60,697 nucleotides of DNA from DAOUJW01 sp034422115 (GCA_034422115.1 DAOUJW010000023.1:1-60697), one strand, 5' to 3'; positions 17,749-27,002 are shown, numbered from the stretch's first letter. Numbers and translations: made by a program. The notes: generated from the letters alone by a model not told the origin.

Positions 17749-18990
17749 GTGACAAAACGAATAGTAGTTACAGGACTGGGCATAATCAGCCCCGTTGGAC
17801 TGAGCGCCGTCACCACCTGGGAGTCCCTGCTGGCGGGAGTGTCCGGCGTGGACTACATAAGCGATTTCGACCCCGAGCCCTTTGAGACGAAGATAGCGGC
17901 CGAGGTCAAGGGCTTTGAGCCAACGGACTTCCTGGACCGCAAGGAGGCCCGACGAATGGACAGGTTCGTGCAGTTCGCGGCGGTGGCCTCCCAGGAGGCC
18001 GTTGCCCACGCCGGCCTGGACCTGGAGAAGGAACCCGCCGAGCGAGTTTCGGTGATGATTGGCAGCGGGATCGGCGGCATACGCACCCTGTCCGAGGGCT
18101 TCGGCACGCTCTTCGAGAAGGGCCCGACTAAGGTCAACCCCTTCCTCATTCCCATGATGCTGGGAGACATGGCATCCGGGCGGGTGTCCATGCTCATGGG
18201 CGCGAAAGGCCCCAACTACAGCGCCCTCTCCTCCTGCTCCACAGGCGCGGACACCATCGGCGAGGCCATGCTGGTCATCCAGAGGGGCGACGCCGACATC
18301 GCCATCACCGGAGGCAGCGAGGCGGCGATTTGCCCCATCGGGATTGCGGGTTTCAACGCCTGCAACGCCCTCTCCAGCAGAAACGACGACCCCCAGCGGG
18401 CCTCCCGCCCCTTCGACGCCAAGCGCGACGGCTTCGTGATGGGTGAAGGCTCCGGTATCCTCATCCTTGAGAGCCTTGAGCACGCCCTGGATCGGGGCGC
18501 AACTCCATTGGCAGAGCTTATCGGCTATGGCGCAACCGCCGACGCCCACCATATCACCCAGCCCGCGCCGGAGGGCGAAGGCGGCGCGAGGGCAATGCGC
18601 ATCGCCCTGCAAAAGGCAGGCCTCAGCCCCAAGGACGTGGACTACATCAACGCCCACGGTACGTCCACTCCAATGAACGACAAGTTTGAGACCATGGCAA
18701 TCAAGTCCGTCTTCGGTGAGGAGGCGTACAAGATACCAGTAAGCTCCACCAAGTCCATGACAGGCCACCTGCTGGGGGCAGCTGGCGCGCTGGAGGCCGC
18801 CATAGCCGTCCTGTCCATCTGCAAGGGCGCCATTCCGCCCACCATCAACCTGGAGGAGCCGGACCCGGACTGCGACCTGGACTACACGCCCTACACGCCG
18901 CGCCGTGGCAAGGTGTCCGCCGCCATATCCAACTCCCTGGGCTTTGGCGGGCACAACACCTGCCTGGCCTTCAGGAGCTACGAGGAGTAG
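17749..18990 (+). CDS. fabF: Beta-ketoacyl-ACP synthase II
   Basis: A 413-residue condensing enzyme of fatty-acid elongation, the usual length for FabF. The Cys-His-His triad is visible: C163 in SSCSTGAD, His in NAHGTSTPMND and His in SMTGHLLGAAG. It condenses malonyl-ACP with acyl-ACP in the cytoplasm. GTG 17749 is the likely start because AAGGAA precedes it and the protein then begins VTKRIVVTGLG, as in homologues. The ORF extends upstream to 17689 without family similarity. It stands alone, with no acpP or fabG beside it. Confidence 0.93.
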   Translation: MTKRIVVTGLGIISPVGLSAVTTWESLLAGVSGVDYISDFDPEPFETKIAAEVKGFEPTDFLDRKEARRMDRFVQFAAVASQEAVAHAGLDLEKEPAERVSVMIGSGIGGIRTLSEGFGTLFEKGPTKVNPFLIPMMLGDMASGRVSMLMGAKGPNYSALSSCSTGADTIGEAMLVIQRGDADIAITGGSEAAICPIGIAGFNACNALSSRNDDPQRASRPFDAKRDGFVMGEGSGILILESLEHALDRGATPLAELIGYGATADAHHITQPAPEGEGGARAMRIALQKAGLSPKDVDYINAHGTSTPMNDKFETMAIKSVFGEEAYKIPVSSTKSMTGHLLGAAGALEAAIAVLSICKGAIPPTINLEEPDPDCDLDYTPYTPRRGKVSAAISNSLGFGGHNTCLAFRSYEE

Positions 18991-19022
18991 AGGGCACTGC
19001 TTGGGGGTGTCTAGGACTGTTA

Positions 19023-19964
19023 GTGAATAAGAGGCGAGTCGGCGGTCTTTTGGTGTGCGTTAGCGCGCTCCTGGCTATCGCGGCCTGCGGTGAATCGGGC
19101 GTCTCGGAGAATACCCCGGCCGCTACAGGCCAGGTTGCTACTGCAACAGCCCCTGCAGACAACAATGGCGATACCGCAACGCCGACCCCTACGCCAATCA
19201 CGTTGGCTGATGCTATGGGAGAGCTAACCACTCCTACCCCGACGCCTACCCCAGAGTTGATGATTACGCCGAGAGGAGACGAGGGAAGCGAGCCTATCAG
19301 TGCACTTGAGGCTGAGATGCGGGCGCGATGTTTGCACCTGGTGAGGGATACCGAAGATGCCATGACTTACTCTGAGTTCAGGGAGTTGGACCCCGACAAT
19401 ATGAGCGACCTGGAACGGGTGCTTTGGAGGGAAGTTGACGAAAGCTATTTTTGTCTCGACTACTGGAGCGAATCCTTGTCCCTAGAGAACGCCGACAAGA
19501 GGAATGAATCATTTCGGTTTGCTTGCTACTGGGATTTGACCAGCCAACGCGAGTACCGACGAGAGGGGTCAAATGGCGGGGTAGTTGACCAATACGCGCG
19601 CATAGCCAATTGGATTGATATGCCGGGACGGGATTTGTTGGCGTTGGAGACGCGCCCTATTGATTACGTGGTAGCCGAATATGAGCGGCAGCGTCAAGGA
19701 CACAGGACCACCAATGAAGATGAATGGTACAAGATTTTAGAGGCGTGGCCGCGATACAACGAATTTGAGTTACGGAATTACGGCAATGGTGATGCAGATT
19801 CGTGCGTGTACTTTTACCCGCAAATGTTCACAGGGCGGTGGATTCCAATTGACACCCCACTTACGTTGAATCATCCTAACAGCACCCCCACTCCTGCGGC
19901 GACTGCTGAAGCAATACGGGAAACATGGGAGGAGCGGGACTGGCCGCTTTATTGGAGCAACTGA
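19023..19964 (+). CDS. Putative lipoprotein of unknown function
   Basis: A 313-residue predicted lipoprotein. A signal peptide with lipobox (LLAIAAC at about 14-20) is followed by a Thr/Pro-rich linker (TPTPT repeats, about 50-85) typical of surface-anchored proteins in Chloroflexota, then a globular domain of about 200 residues rich in Trp, Tyr and acidic residues. I do not recognise the domain. The GTG start has no clear Shine-Dalgarno. The base composition is visibly less G+C-rich than its neighbours fabF and recJ, so it may be a recent arrival. Lgt, which would lipidate it, is encoded at 21878. Confidence 0.65.
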   Translation: MNKRRVGGLLVCVSALLAIAACGESGVSENTPAATGQVATATAPADNNGDTATPTPTPITLADAMGELTTPTPTPTPELMITPRGDEGSEPISALEAEMRARCLHLVRDTEDAMTYSEFRELDPDNMSDLERVLWREVDESYFCLDYWSESLSLENADKRNESFRFACYWDLTSQREYRREGSNGGVVDQYARIANWIDMPGRDLLALETRPIDYVVAEYERQRQGHRTTNEDEWYKILEAWPRYNEFELRNYGNGDADSCVYFYPQMFTGRWIPIDTPLTLNHPNSTPTPAATAEAIRETWEERDWPLYWSN

Positions 19965-20007
19965 GGAATCTTGAGGTATTCTCAACACGCGTTGGTCATG
20001 GCGCATG

Positions 20008-20135
20008 ACCCCGCTCACCCCCGTATCAAGTACGGGGCAGGCTCTGAGCTTGTCGAAGGGAGTGAGCAGGATGCACACGGCCAAGATTCGCCCGCTCATA
20101 TGGTTCGACAGGCTCACCATGAGCGGGCGAACTGC
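20008..20135. repeat. TTCGACA-GCTCA palindromic repeat cluster
   Basis: A compound copy with CCGTATCAAGTACGGGG, GAGCTTGTCGAAGGGAGTGAGC and GGTTCGACAGGCTCACCATGAGCGGG-type arms, just before recJ. Same family as at 9018, 36718, 36935 and 40018. Confidence 0.75.
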
Positions 20136-20152
20136 GTTTCGGAAATCACGCA

Positions 20153-21859
20153 ATGGATTGGCAACCCGTGACCGGCCGTAAGCTGTGGCGGGAGGCGTCC
20201 CGCGCTCCCGCCGACGTGAACGCCAGGCTGTCGGACTTCTCCCCGTTGGCGGCGCAGCTCCTCTACAACCGTGGCGTGACTGATCTCGCTTCAGCCAAAG
20301 CCTTTCTCTCCAGGGACGAGAGCTTGCTGGAGGACCCATTCCTGCTTCCCAACATCGAACCCGCCGTTTCCAGGATTCACCGCGCCCTGCGCGACGGCGA
20401 GACCATCGGCGTATTCGGCGACTTTGACGCCGACGGCGTGACGGGCACGGCGCTACTGGTGGAGGGCCTGTCCAAGCTGGGCGGCAAGGTCATCCCCTAC
20501 CTGCCTCACCGCGTGACGGAGGGCCACGGGCTGAACTCCCAGGCCGTCCGCGCCCTCCATGAGCGGGGAGTCACCCTGCTCGTCACCGTGGACTGCGGCG
20601 TCACCTCGGTGGATGAGGTCAGCGAGGCCGCTTCCCTGGGGATGGACACCGTCATCACGGACCACCATACTCCCCTGCCCCAGCTTCCCGACGCCTGCGC
20701 CATTGTGAACCCCAAGCTGGACGACTCCTCGTACCCCTTTCCGCACCTGGCCGGCGTTGGTCTCGCCTTCAAGCTGGTGACGGCTCTGTACGCCCACGCG
20801 GACAGGTCGTGGGATGAGTCCCTGTTGCAGCTTGCGGCCCTGGGCACCGTGACCGACGTTACGCCCCTTGTCGGCGAGAACCGCTACATTGTGGCCGCGG
20901 GCCTCCGCTCCCTCAACGCCAACCCCAGGCCGGGGCTGAAGGAGCTGCTTAGGCTGGCCGGGCTGGAGGCCGGAGAGCTGGACACGGAGACCATAGCCTA
21001 CACCCTGGGGCCGCGGCTCAACGCCCCGGGCAGGCTGGAGCACGCAAGCGCCGGATATGACCTGCTTCGCGCCGCGTCTACGGAGGAAGCGGCGCCCCTG
21101 GCCGGCGACCTTGAGCGGATGAACAGGGAGCGCCAGGGACTCACTCAAAAGGCTGTGGAGGCGGCAAAGCGGCACATGGATGCCGTCCCTCCCGGCGCGC
21201 CGGTAACGGTCATCTGGAGCGACGAGTTTTCGCCGGGCATAGCGGGCCTGCTGGCAAGCCGCCTTGTGGAGGAGCGCTGGCGGCCGGCGGTGGTGGTCGC
21301 GATTGACGGAGACATGGGAAGAGGCAGCGGGCGAAGCATCCCGGAGTTTGACCTGGCGTCTGCGCTGACTGAGTGCCGCGACCTCTTCGACCGATTTGGC
21401 GGCCATCCAAGGGCGGCGGGCTTCCTGATACCTGGGGAGAGGCTCCCCGCCCTGCGGGAGCGGCTGGAGGTCATAGCCCGCCGGGAACTGGACGGCGCCG
21501 ACCTGCAGCCCGCCATAGACATCGACGCCCACGTCCGCATATCGTCGCTTATGGGTGACAACTTCCGCTTCCTCCAGAGCCTTGCGCCCTACGGGGAGGG
21601 CAACCCCAAGCCCGTGTTCCTGACCAAGGGGGTGAAGGCGCTGGACGCCCAGCTGGTGGGAGCGCAGGGGAACCATCTGCGACTCAAGCTGCAACACGAA
21701 GGGGTGGTCTGGGACGCAATCGCCTTTGGCCGCGGCGGAGACTGGAGCGGGGAGTCGGACGTGCTGGACGTCGTCTACACCCTCAGCGTCGACACGTGGG
21801 GAGGGTCGAGGACCCTCAGGCTGGTAATCGAGGACTTTCAGGAAAGCCGCGGCGAGTAA
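20153..21859 (+). CDS. recJ: Single-stranded-DNA-specific exonuclease RecJ
   Basis: A 568-residue DHH-family 5'-3' ssDNA exonuclease used in recombination and mismatch repair. The metal-binding motifs are FGDFDADGVTG (motif I), VDCGVTS (III) and ITDHHTP (DHH, IV). A DHHA1 domain with GRSIPEFDL and the FGGHPRAAGF motif follows, and an OB-like C-terminal domain ends the protein. It matches the normal length of bacterial RecJ. The ATG lies directly after a palindromic repeat and has only a weak GGAAA upstream. Confidence 0.92.
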   Translation: MDWQPVTGRKLWREASRAPADVNARLSDFSPLAAQLLYNRGVTDLASAKAFLSRDESLLEDPFLLPNIEPAVSRIHRALRDGETIGVFGDFDADGVTGTALLVEGLSKLGGKVIPYLPHRVTEGHGLNSQAVRALHERGVTLLVTVDCGVTSVDEVSEAASLGMDTVITDHHTPLPQLPDACAIVNPKLDDSSYPFPHLAGVGLAFKLVTALYAHADRSWDESLLQLAALGTVTDVTPLVGENRYIVAAGLRSLNANPRPGLKELLRLAGLEAGELDTETIAYTLGPRLNAPGRLEHASAGYDLLRAASTEEAAPLAGDLERMNRERQGLTQKAVEAAKRHMDAVPPGAPVTVIWSDEFSPGIAGLLASRLVEERWRPAVVVAIDGDMGRGSGRSIPEFDLASALTECRDLFDRFGGHPRAAGFLIPGERLPALRERLEVIARRELDGADLQPAIDIDAHVRISSLMGDNFRFLQSLAPYGEGNPKPVFLTKGVKALDAQLVGAQGNHLRLKLQHEGVVWDAIAFGRGGDWSGESDVLDVVYTLSVDTWGGSRTLRLVIEDFQESRGE

Positions 21860-21877
21860 GACGAACGTAGTCGTCGC

Positions 21878-22705
21878 CTAGCGCCAGGGTCGCCATCTGC
21901 CGCCCATCGACGTGTGCTCCATCTCGTCCCTGGGCACAAGATTCCCCCGGAACGCCAGGAGCGGCAGCGTAATGACCACCACGCCTATCGCTATCAGGTG
22001 CGCCTCCTGGAGGCCGGCAATCCAGATCTTGTCCTCCCGCAGGAAGCTGATGAAGAACCGCCCAAAGGAGTACAGCAGCAGGTAGAGGGCAAAGAGCATT
22101 CCGTCCGGCTTTATGCGCCCGCGCATCGCCCAGATTATGCCTAGCACCACCATGTTCCATATCATCTCGTAGGCGATGACGGGGTGGGAGGCGAGGGTGG
22201 CGTGGACCTTGTTGGACAGGCTGTCCGGGTGGCTGTACACGAACCCCCAGGGCAGCTCCGTTGCCTTGGCGACGTGCTCCCCGTTGATGATGTCGCCTAT
22301 CCTGCCGACTGTCTGGCCCACAAGCACGGCCGGCGCGGCTATGTCGGCCAGCTTCCCAATGGGATAGCCCTGTATCCTGGCGTACACGGCTCCCGACAGC
22401 AGGCCCATGAGTATGGCTCCGAAGAGGGCTATGCCTCCATTCCAGATGGCCAGTATCTCCGCAGGGTTCTCGCTGTAGATCTCCCACCTGTCGATGACGT
22501 GGAAGAGCCGCGCGCCCAGGATGCCGCCGATGATGGCCCAGATGGCCGTGGAGTAGACGATGTCCGGCTCCACGTCCTGGGACCGCGCCCAGCGGGCCGC
22601 CAGTATCACCGCTATGACTACGGCCACGAACGAGAAGAAGCCGTGCCAGGTCAGTATGAAGTTCCCGGCCTGGAAGATGTTGGGGTCTATGCCAATGTGG
22701 AACAT
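21878..22705 (-). CDS. lgt: Prolipoprotein diacylglyceryl transferase
   Basis: A 275-residue integral membrane enzyme that attaches diacylglycerol from phosphatidylglycerol to the lipobox Cys of prolipoproteins. About seven hydrophobic segments are visible, and the Lgt signature appears as GRIGDIINGEHVAKATELP, with the invariant Arg and Asn/Glu positions. The N-terminal WHGFF and the YSFGRFFISFLREDK segment near the C-terminus are also typical. It is convergent with recJ, with 18 bases between the stop codons. Confidence 0.9.
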   Translation of the reverse strand: MFHIGIDPNIFQAGNFILTWHGFFSFVAVVIAVILAARWARSQDVEPDIVYSTAIWAIIGGILGARLFHVIDRWEIYSENPAEILAIWNGGIALFGAILMGLLSGAVYARIQGYPIGKLADIAAPAVLVGQTVGRIGDIINGEHVAKATELPWGFVYSHPDSLSNKVHATLASHPVIAYEMIWNMVVLGIIWAMRGRIKPDGMLFALYLLLYSFGRFFISFLREDKIWIAGLQEAHLIAIGVVVITLPLLAFRGNLVPRDEMEHTSMGGRWRPWR

Positions 22706-22861
22706 CCAGTCGCCAACCTTTCCCCCGCGGATTCAATAGGCCAGATTCTACCTTTGGGCCATAGGGCTGTCAAGGAAATACGGGCCGCCGGCGCTCCCTT
22801 GATTGAATCTGAGAACAATGTGATAGAATATGCGACAGGCGGCCTGCCGGACGGGAGCATT

Positions 22862-23770
22862 ATGAGAGACATGGTAAGGGCATTCCTGGACTACCTCACC
22901 TCTGAGAGAGGTCTGTCCGGCAACACCGTCGCCGCTTATGGCAGCGACCTGAACCAGCTTGTGGACCTGCTGGAGGAGCGCGGCTACAAGGGCGGCTGGG
23001 AGTCTGTGGACAGCGACATGCTCACCAACTACGCCCTGGACCTCCAGGAGCGCGGCTACTCGGCCACGACCCGCGCCCGCAAGATAGCCTCGCTGAAGTC
23101 CATGTTCAACTTCCTTGTGGAGGAGGGCATAGTCGAGGAGGACCCGACCGAGTCCCTCTCCTCTCCCCGCATTGGCCGGGCGCTGCCCAAGGCCCTGAGC
23201 GAAGAGGAGATGGCCCTGCTGCTCCGGGAGGCGTACAGCGGCGACACGGTTGAGGCACGGCGTGACGTGGCAATGATCGAGCTTATGTACGCCACGGGCA
23301 TGAGGGTCAGCGAGCTTGTCTCGCTTGCCGTGGGCGACCTGAACCTCAAGGACAAGTTCGTGCGCTGCCTGGGCAAGGGCTACAAGGAGCGGCTGGTGAA
23401 CCTCCACGACCAGGCCGTGGAGACGGTGGAGGTGTACCTTTCTGACATCAGGCCGGAGATGCTGTCGCCCCGCGGCAAGGAGGGGGAGAGGGAGGACGCC
23501 CTGTTCCTCAACCATCGAGGAGAGCGTCTCACCCGCCAGGGCTTCTGGCTCATCCTGAAGGGCTACGGCAAGAGGGCCGGGATTCGCACACCCATCACGC
23601 CCCACACCCTGAGGCACAGCTTCGCCACCCACATGCTCAGGGGAGGCGCGCCCCTGCGCTACCTCCAGGAGCTTCTGGGTCACGCCAACATAGCCACAAC
23701 CCAGGTGTACACGCACCTGGCGGAAGACCAGGTGGAGAGAGACTACGACCTGGCCCATCCAAGGGCCTGA
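22862..23770 (+). CDS. Tyrosine recombinase XerC/XerD-like
   Basis: A 302-residue tyrosine recombinase with an N-terminal SAM-like core-binding domain (1-95) and a catalytic domain with all active-site residues: R148 (GMRVSEL), K172 (GKGYKER), H248 and R251 (HTLRHSFATH), H274 (LGHANIATT) and Y283 (VYTH). The length and the HTLRHSFATHML motif fit the housekeeping XerC/D type that resolves chromosome dimers. Its location among housekeeping genes and the absence of attachment sites argue against a mobile integrase. GGGAG precedes ATG 22862. Confidence 0.88.
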   Translation: MRDMVRAFLDYLTSERGLSGNTVAAYGSDLNQLVDLLEERGYKGGWESVDSDMLTNYALDLQERGYSATTRARKIASLKSMFNFLVEEGIVEEDPTESLSSPRIGRALPKALSEEEMALLLREAYSGDTVEARRDVAMIELMYATGMRVSELVSLAVGDLNLKDKFVRCLGKGYKERLVNLHDQAVETVEVYLSDIRPEMLSPRGKEGEREDALFLNHRGERLTRQGFWLILKGYGKRAGIRTPITPHTLRHSFATHMLRGGAPLRYLQELLGHANIATTQVYTHLAEDQVERDYDLAHPRA

Positions 23771-23782
23771 CGGAGAGGGACT

Positions 23783-24250
23783 ATGAAGATCGCTGTTGGA
23801 AGCGACGAGAGGACCACCCTGACCGACGCGGTGGTGGATGAGCTGAGGGCCAAGGGGATTACGGTGGAGCTGATGGGCGCCCTTGAGGAGGGCGACGACC
23901 CCGCGTGGCCCGCAGTAGGCCGCAGCGTGGCCGAAAGGGTGTCCAGCGGCGAGGCCGACCAGGGGATTCTCTTCTGCTGGACCGGGACGGGCGTCAGCAT
24001 AGCGGCGAACAAGGTCCCAGGCGTGCGAGCCGCCCTGTGCACCGACGCCTCCACCGCAGCCGGGGCCAGGATATGGAATCACGCCAACATCCTGGTCATG
24101 GGCCTGCGGCTCACCTCGCCGGAGGTGGCGCTGGAGATGCTCGACGCCTGGTTCTCCACGCCCCCGGGCGACGGAGAGAAGGCCGAGCTTGTGGGCCGGC
24201 TGGAGGCCATCGACAAATCTTACAGATCGGCTGAAAGAAGCCTGACTTAG
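23783..24250 (+). CDS. RpiB/LacA/LacB family sugar-phosphate isomerase
   Basis: A 155-residue protein starting MKIAVGSDER and with the active-site Cys loop CWTGTGVSIAANKVPGVRAALC. In ribose-5-phosphate isomerase B the loop is normally CGTGIG; here Gly after Cys is Trp, which may alter sugar specificity. NHANILVMGLR is the conserved core. It interconverts ribose-5-P and ribulose-5-P, or acts on a related sugar phosphate. It follows the recombinase gene by 12 bases (GGAGAGGG before ATG) and may be co-transcribed with it. Confidence 0.8.
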   Translation: MKIAVGSDERTTLTDAVVDELRAKGITVELMGALEEGDDPAWPAVGRSVAERVSSGEADQGILFCWTGTGVSIAANKVPGVRAALCTDASTAAGARIWNHANILVMGLRLTSPEVALEMLDAWFSTPPGDGEKAELVGRLEAIDKSYRSAERSLT

Positions 24251-24362
24251 GAAAATAGCGCAAATTTTGCCCGTTGTCTCTTCCATTATTGCGCGCTCGC
24301 ATATATGCTGAGAGTATACGGGAGACCCAACCGCTAGAAGCGACGAACTGGAGGACAATCCA

Positions 24363-24719
24363 ATGCCCAAGAAATCGCGGCGAGTAGCCGTGAGACAGGC
24401 TGAACTGGGACAAAGAAAGCGAAGATCACACAGGTCCGGCGGCGCGCAGCCCGCGGCCCAGGGCCCTGCGGCGCAGGTCAGCGCCCCCACCGTTGAGAGC
24501 CCGGAGCCGGCAACCGCAACGATGGAGGCCGCGGCGGCCCCACAGCCGGCGGCAGCCCCCGCTCCTGAAGCGCCCAGAGCCGTTCCGCAGCCGGCGGCCG
24601 CAGCAGCCGCTGCCCCGCGCCCGGCCGCTCCCTACATGATGCCGGAGCTGAGGCGTATAGGGATGATCGCGGCCCTGATGCTGGTCATCCTGGCCGTGCT
24701 CACCGCCGTACTGAGATAG
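24363..24719 (+). CDS. Ala/Pro-rich tail-anchored small membrane protein
   Basis: 118 residues: a basic N-terminus (KKSRR...QRKRRSHRS), an Ala/Pro-rich low-complexity linker (about 28-85) and one C-terminal transmembrane helix (about 97-116) ending LTAVLR. GGAGG lies 8 bases before the ATG. This architecture suggests a tail-anchored protein with the basic part in the cytoplasm. No known family is recognised. Such proteins are often unannotated in Chloroflexota. Confidence 0.6.
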   Translation: MPKKSRRVAVRQAELGQRKRRSHRSGGAQPAAQGPAAQVSAPTVESPEPATATMEAAAAPQPAAAPAPEAPRAVPQPAAAAAAAPRPAAPYMMPELRRIGMIAALMLVILAVLTAVLR

Positions 24720-24759
24720 CGCCTGTTTGCTGGTGTTGCTCCTATAACCCCTGAGCGGT

Positions 24760-25221
24760 ATGAAGCACAGGATTAGGGCCGCGGCCCTTGTCGTCCATGA
24801 AGACCGCCTGCTTCTGGTGAAGTCGCGCATTCCCCATACCGGCGGTATCTGCTGGGTGCCGCCCGGCGGAGGCGTCCTGGGCGAGGAGTCGATCTTCGAG
24901 TGCGCCAGGCGGGAGGCCTTTGAGGAGGCGGGCGTCTCCGTAGAGGTCGGCAGAGTTGCCTACTGGGGCCAGTTCATCGATGAGCACAACTACGTCCACA
25001 ACTTTGAGGTGTACATCCTGTGCGGCTCCTTCTCAGGCGAGCCGACGACTGAGAACAACTTTGGACTGCCGGACGAGTTCGATGTTCTGGAGGCGGCCTT
25101 TCTGTCCCGGGAGGAGATGGCGGACCTGACGGTGTACCCGGAGCAGCTGAAAGACGAGTTCTGGGACGATCTCAAGAGCGGGATTACTGAACCCAGGTTC
25201 CTGGGCGTCCAGCGGGGCTAG
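24760..25221 (+). CDS. Nudix hydrolase
   Basis: A 153-residue Nudix protein with a complete Nudix box (GGVLGEESIFECARREAFEEAGV, matching Gx5Ex7REUxEExGU). It hydrolyses a nucleoside diphosphate linked to another group; the substrate is not apparent. The N-terminus RIRAAALVVHEDRLLLVK is a typical first strand. It lies 40 bases after the tail-anchored protein gene. Confidence 0.87.
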   Translation: MKHRIRAAALVVHEDRLLLVKSRIPHTGGICWVPPGGGVLGEESIFECARREAFEEAGVSVEVGRVAYWGQFIDEHNYVHNFEVYILCGSFSGEPTTENNFGLPDEFDVLEAAFLSREEMADLTVYPEQLKDEFWDDLKSGITEPRFLGVQRG

Positions 25222-25307
25222 CCCCGAGCGTGCTTTGTGTAGACCACCCCTTCTTTCGGAGACCTTTGACTAACTCCAGGGTTGTCCCGAAGGGAGCATT
25301 TCTCACC

Positions 25308-25496
25308 GTCATTCCGGCGGAAGCCGGAATCCAGGATGCCTGTGAAAAACAGGAATAGATTCCCGCTTTCGCGGGAATGACGAGAAACGTACTGACTTCG
25401 AGACCACACCTTAGTTACGCAAATGTCTCGTTTCGCAGGGGGCTGCCACTTGCTGTCACGGGCGCTCTGGATTCCTGCTTTCGCAGGAATGGTCAG
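25308..25496. repeat. Three palindromes of the GGATTCC-GGAATG family
   Basis: CATTCCGGCGGAAGCCGGAATCC (about 25311), GATTCCCGCTTTCGCGGGAATG (about 25360) and GGATTCCTGCTTTCGCAGGAATGG (about 25469) lie within 190 bases between convergent genes. They share a frame GGATTCC-(C/G)(C/T)GC-...-GGAATG with compensating stem changes. Confidence 0.75.
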
Positions 25497-25508
25497 GCGG
25501 GCGGGCGA

Positions 25509-26414
25509 CTAGCGCAGGGACTTGGGAAGCAGGAAGCTGACGTTCTCCTCCATCACTTCCACGTTGCGGACCCTGGTGGGCTTCAGGTAGTCCACCACCC
25601 TGTTCACCAGCAGCTCCGGCGTTGAGGCCCCGGAGGTGATGCCCACCCGCTCTACGCCCTCCAGCCAGGCGTCGTCAATCTCCTCCGGCCCGTTTACCAG
25701 GTAGGATGGCACCCCTTCGCCCTCCGCCACCTCTCGCAGCCGGTTGCAGTTGGAGGAGTTCTGCGCGCCGATTACCAGCATAATGTCAACGTCGCTGCAG
25801 ATGGCCTTGACCGCCTCCTGCCGGTTGCTGGTGGCGTAGCAGATGTCGTTGCGGGTCAGTATGTTGGGGAACCGCTCCTCCAGCACGCTTACTATCTCCT
25901 GAGTGTCGTCCACGCTGAGGGTGGTCTGAGTCAGGGCCACCACTTTGTCGGGATCCGGCACCTGGACCGCATGGGCGCGCTCCACGTCCTCCACAAGCTG
26001 GGAGACCTCCGGGGCCTCCCCGATGGTGCCAATCACCTCGTCGTGGCCCTTGTGGCCTATCAGAAGAATGGAGTAGCCGTCCTTGGCGTACTTCAGCGCC
26101 TCCAGGTGCACCTTGGTGACGAGGGGGCACGTGGCGTCGACCACCTTCAGCCCGCGCTCCTTGCTGTGCTGCCACACGGCGGGAGACACCCCGTGGGCGC
26201 TGAACACCACCATCTGGCCCTCCGGGACTTCGTCAAGCTCCTCAACGAAGATGGCGCCCTTGTCCCGAAGCTCAGAGACCACGTAGGGGTTGTGGACAAT
26301 CTCGCGGCGGACGTATACGGGGCTGCCGAACCGCTCCAGGCACAGGTCAACGACGTCGACGGCCCGGATGACCCCGGCGCAGAATCCCCTTGGCGCTGAC
26401 AGCAATACTTCCAT
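25509..26414 (-). CDS. ispH: 4-hydroxy-3-methylbut-2-enyl diphosphate reductase
   Basis: A 301-residue last enzyme of the MEP isoprenoid pathway, reducing HMBPP to IPP and DMAPP with a 4Fe-4S cluster. The three cluster cysteines are C12 (PRGFCAGV), C96 (ATCPLV) and C192 (ICYATSNRQ). Substrate-binding H41 (HNPYVV), H74 (SAHGVS) and the TQTTLS motif are present. The length matches the family. A consensus promoter and AGAGG sit just before the ATG, so the 5' leader is only about 10 bases long. Confidence 0.93.
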   Translation of the reverse strand: MEVLLSAPRGFCAGVIRAVDVVDLCLERFGSPVYVRREIVHNPYVVSELRDKGAIFVEELDEVPEGQMVVFSAHGVSPAVWQHSKERGLKVVDATCPLVTKVHLEALKYAKDGYSILLIGHKGHDEVIGTIGEAPEVSQLVEDVERAHAVQVPDPDKVVALTQTTLSVDDTQEIVSVLEERFPNILTRNDICYATSNRQEAVKAICSDVDIMLVIGAQNSSNCNRLREVAEGEGVPSYLVNGPEEIDDAWLEGVERVGITSGASTPELLVNRVVDYLKPTRVRNVEVMEENVSFLLPKSLR

Positions 26415-26430
26415 GAATACCTCTTATAGC

Positions 26431-26460
26431 ATTATACGCAAATTGGTGGTGGATAGTCAC
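26431..26460 (-). promoter_or_regulatory. ispH promoter
   Basis: On the minus strand GTGACT (26460-26455), an 18-base spacer, then TATAAT (26436-26431). The expected start of transcription is about 10 bases before the ispH ATG. The -35 box lies immediately before the 3' end (26461) of the upstream gene. Confidence 0.6.
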
Positions 26461-26850
26461 CTAGATAGCAGTATCGGCAAGCTCCCTGGCGTCCGCGATA
26501 TAGTCTCCGGTCTCGCGAATGCGCCTCTCCACCTCCTCTTGCGGGTCGCACAGGCCAAGGTAGAAGCACTCCCCGTGCAGAAGCCCCTGGCGCGTATAGT
26601 AGCGTCTCACCAGGGATTCAAAGCGATTGGAAGCCGTGCGGAGCCTGTTCAACTCCAGGCTTGTAGCCGGAGTCCTCTCCGGCGCTACGCCGGTCTGCGC
26701 CAGAATCACGGCGTTGGTGGCTTGCAGAGTGGCGCACCACGCCTTCTCCGCAGCGTCCCGGATGTCGCCCTCCGCCATTTGCGACAACGCCGCGCTGTGC
26801 ATGGCGCCTGCATCGTCGAAAAGGGCTTGCACCTCAACAGTCGTCGTCAT
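26461..26850 (-). CDS. PaREP1/HEPN-like helical protein
   Basis: A 129-residue helical protein. Two features recur in the gene at 47441: a first helix with GD-xx-(Q/A)A-(S/A)EK-x-W (GDIRDAAEKAWCA) and a late LHGECFYLG segment. These resemble PaREP1/HEPN-fold proteins. No nucleotidyltransferase partner is adjacent and the RNase motif RxxxxH of active HEPN toxins is not evident, so the function is open. The ATG at 26850 is chosen; the frame stays open to 26907. Confidence 0.5.
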   Translation of the reverse strand: MTTTVEVQALFDDAGAMHSAALSQMAEGDIRDAAEKAWCATLQATNAVILAQTGVAPERTPATSLELNRLRTASNRFESLVRRYYTRQGLLHGECFYLGLCDPQEEVERRIRETGDYIADARELADTAI

Positions 26851-27002
26851 TTCAGTTACACCCACCCTTAATGCCGTCATTGTTGCACGGGGCGCATGGA
26901 GCGTCAAGAATACACGGCTTGAACCGATTTTATTGAAACGCCAAAGGGCTATCCTAGTAACCTGAAAATGCTGGGAGGCCAGGATACCCTGACCTCCCTC
27001 AA

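Noticed and set aside
22184..22861. N-terminal extension of the XerC/D frame by about 225 codons
   Set aside because: The extension lies antisense to lgt and reads as the shadow of that gene; GGGAG supports ATG 22862.
20153..23770. recJ-lgt-xerC region as a mobile integration site
   Set aside because: The recombinase matches housekeeping XerC/D, and there are no flanking direct repeats or cargo genes.
24290..24362. Possible TPP riboswitch, because CTGAGA and ACCC occur in the right order
   Set aside because: The 5' GGGGTGC-type strand and the second thi-box half (GAACCTGA...CAGCG) are missing, and the downstream gene is not a thiamine gene.
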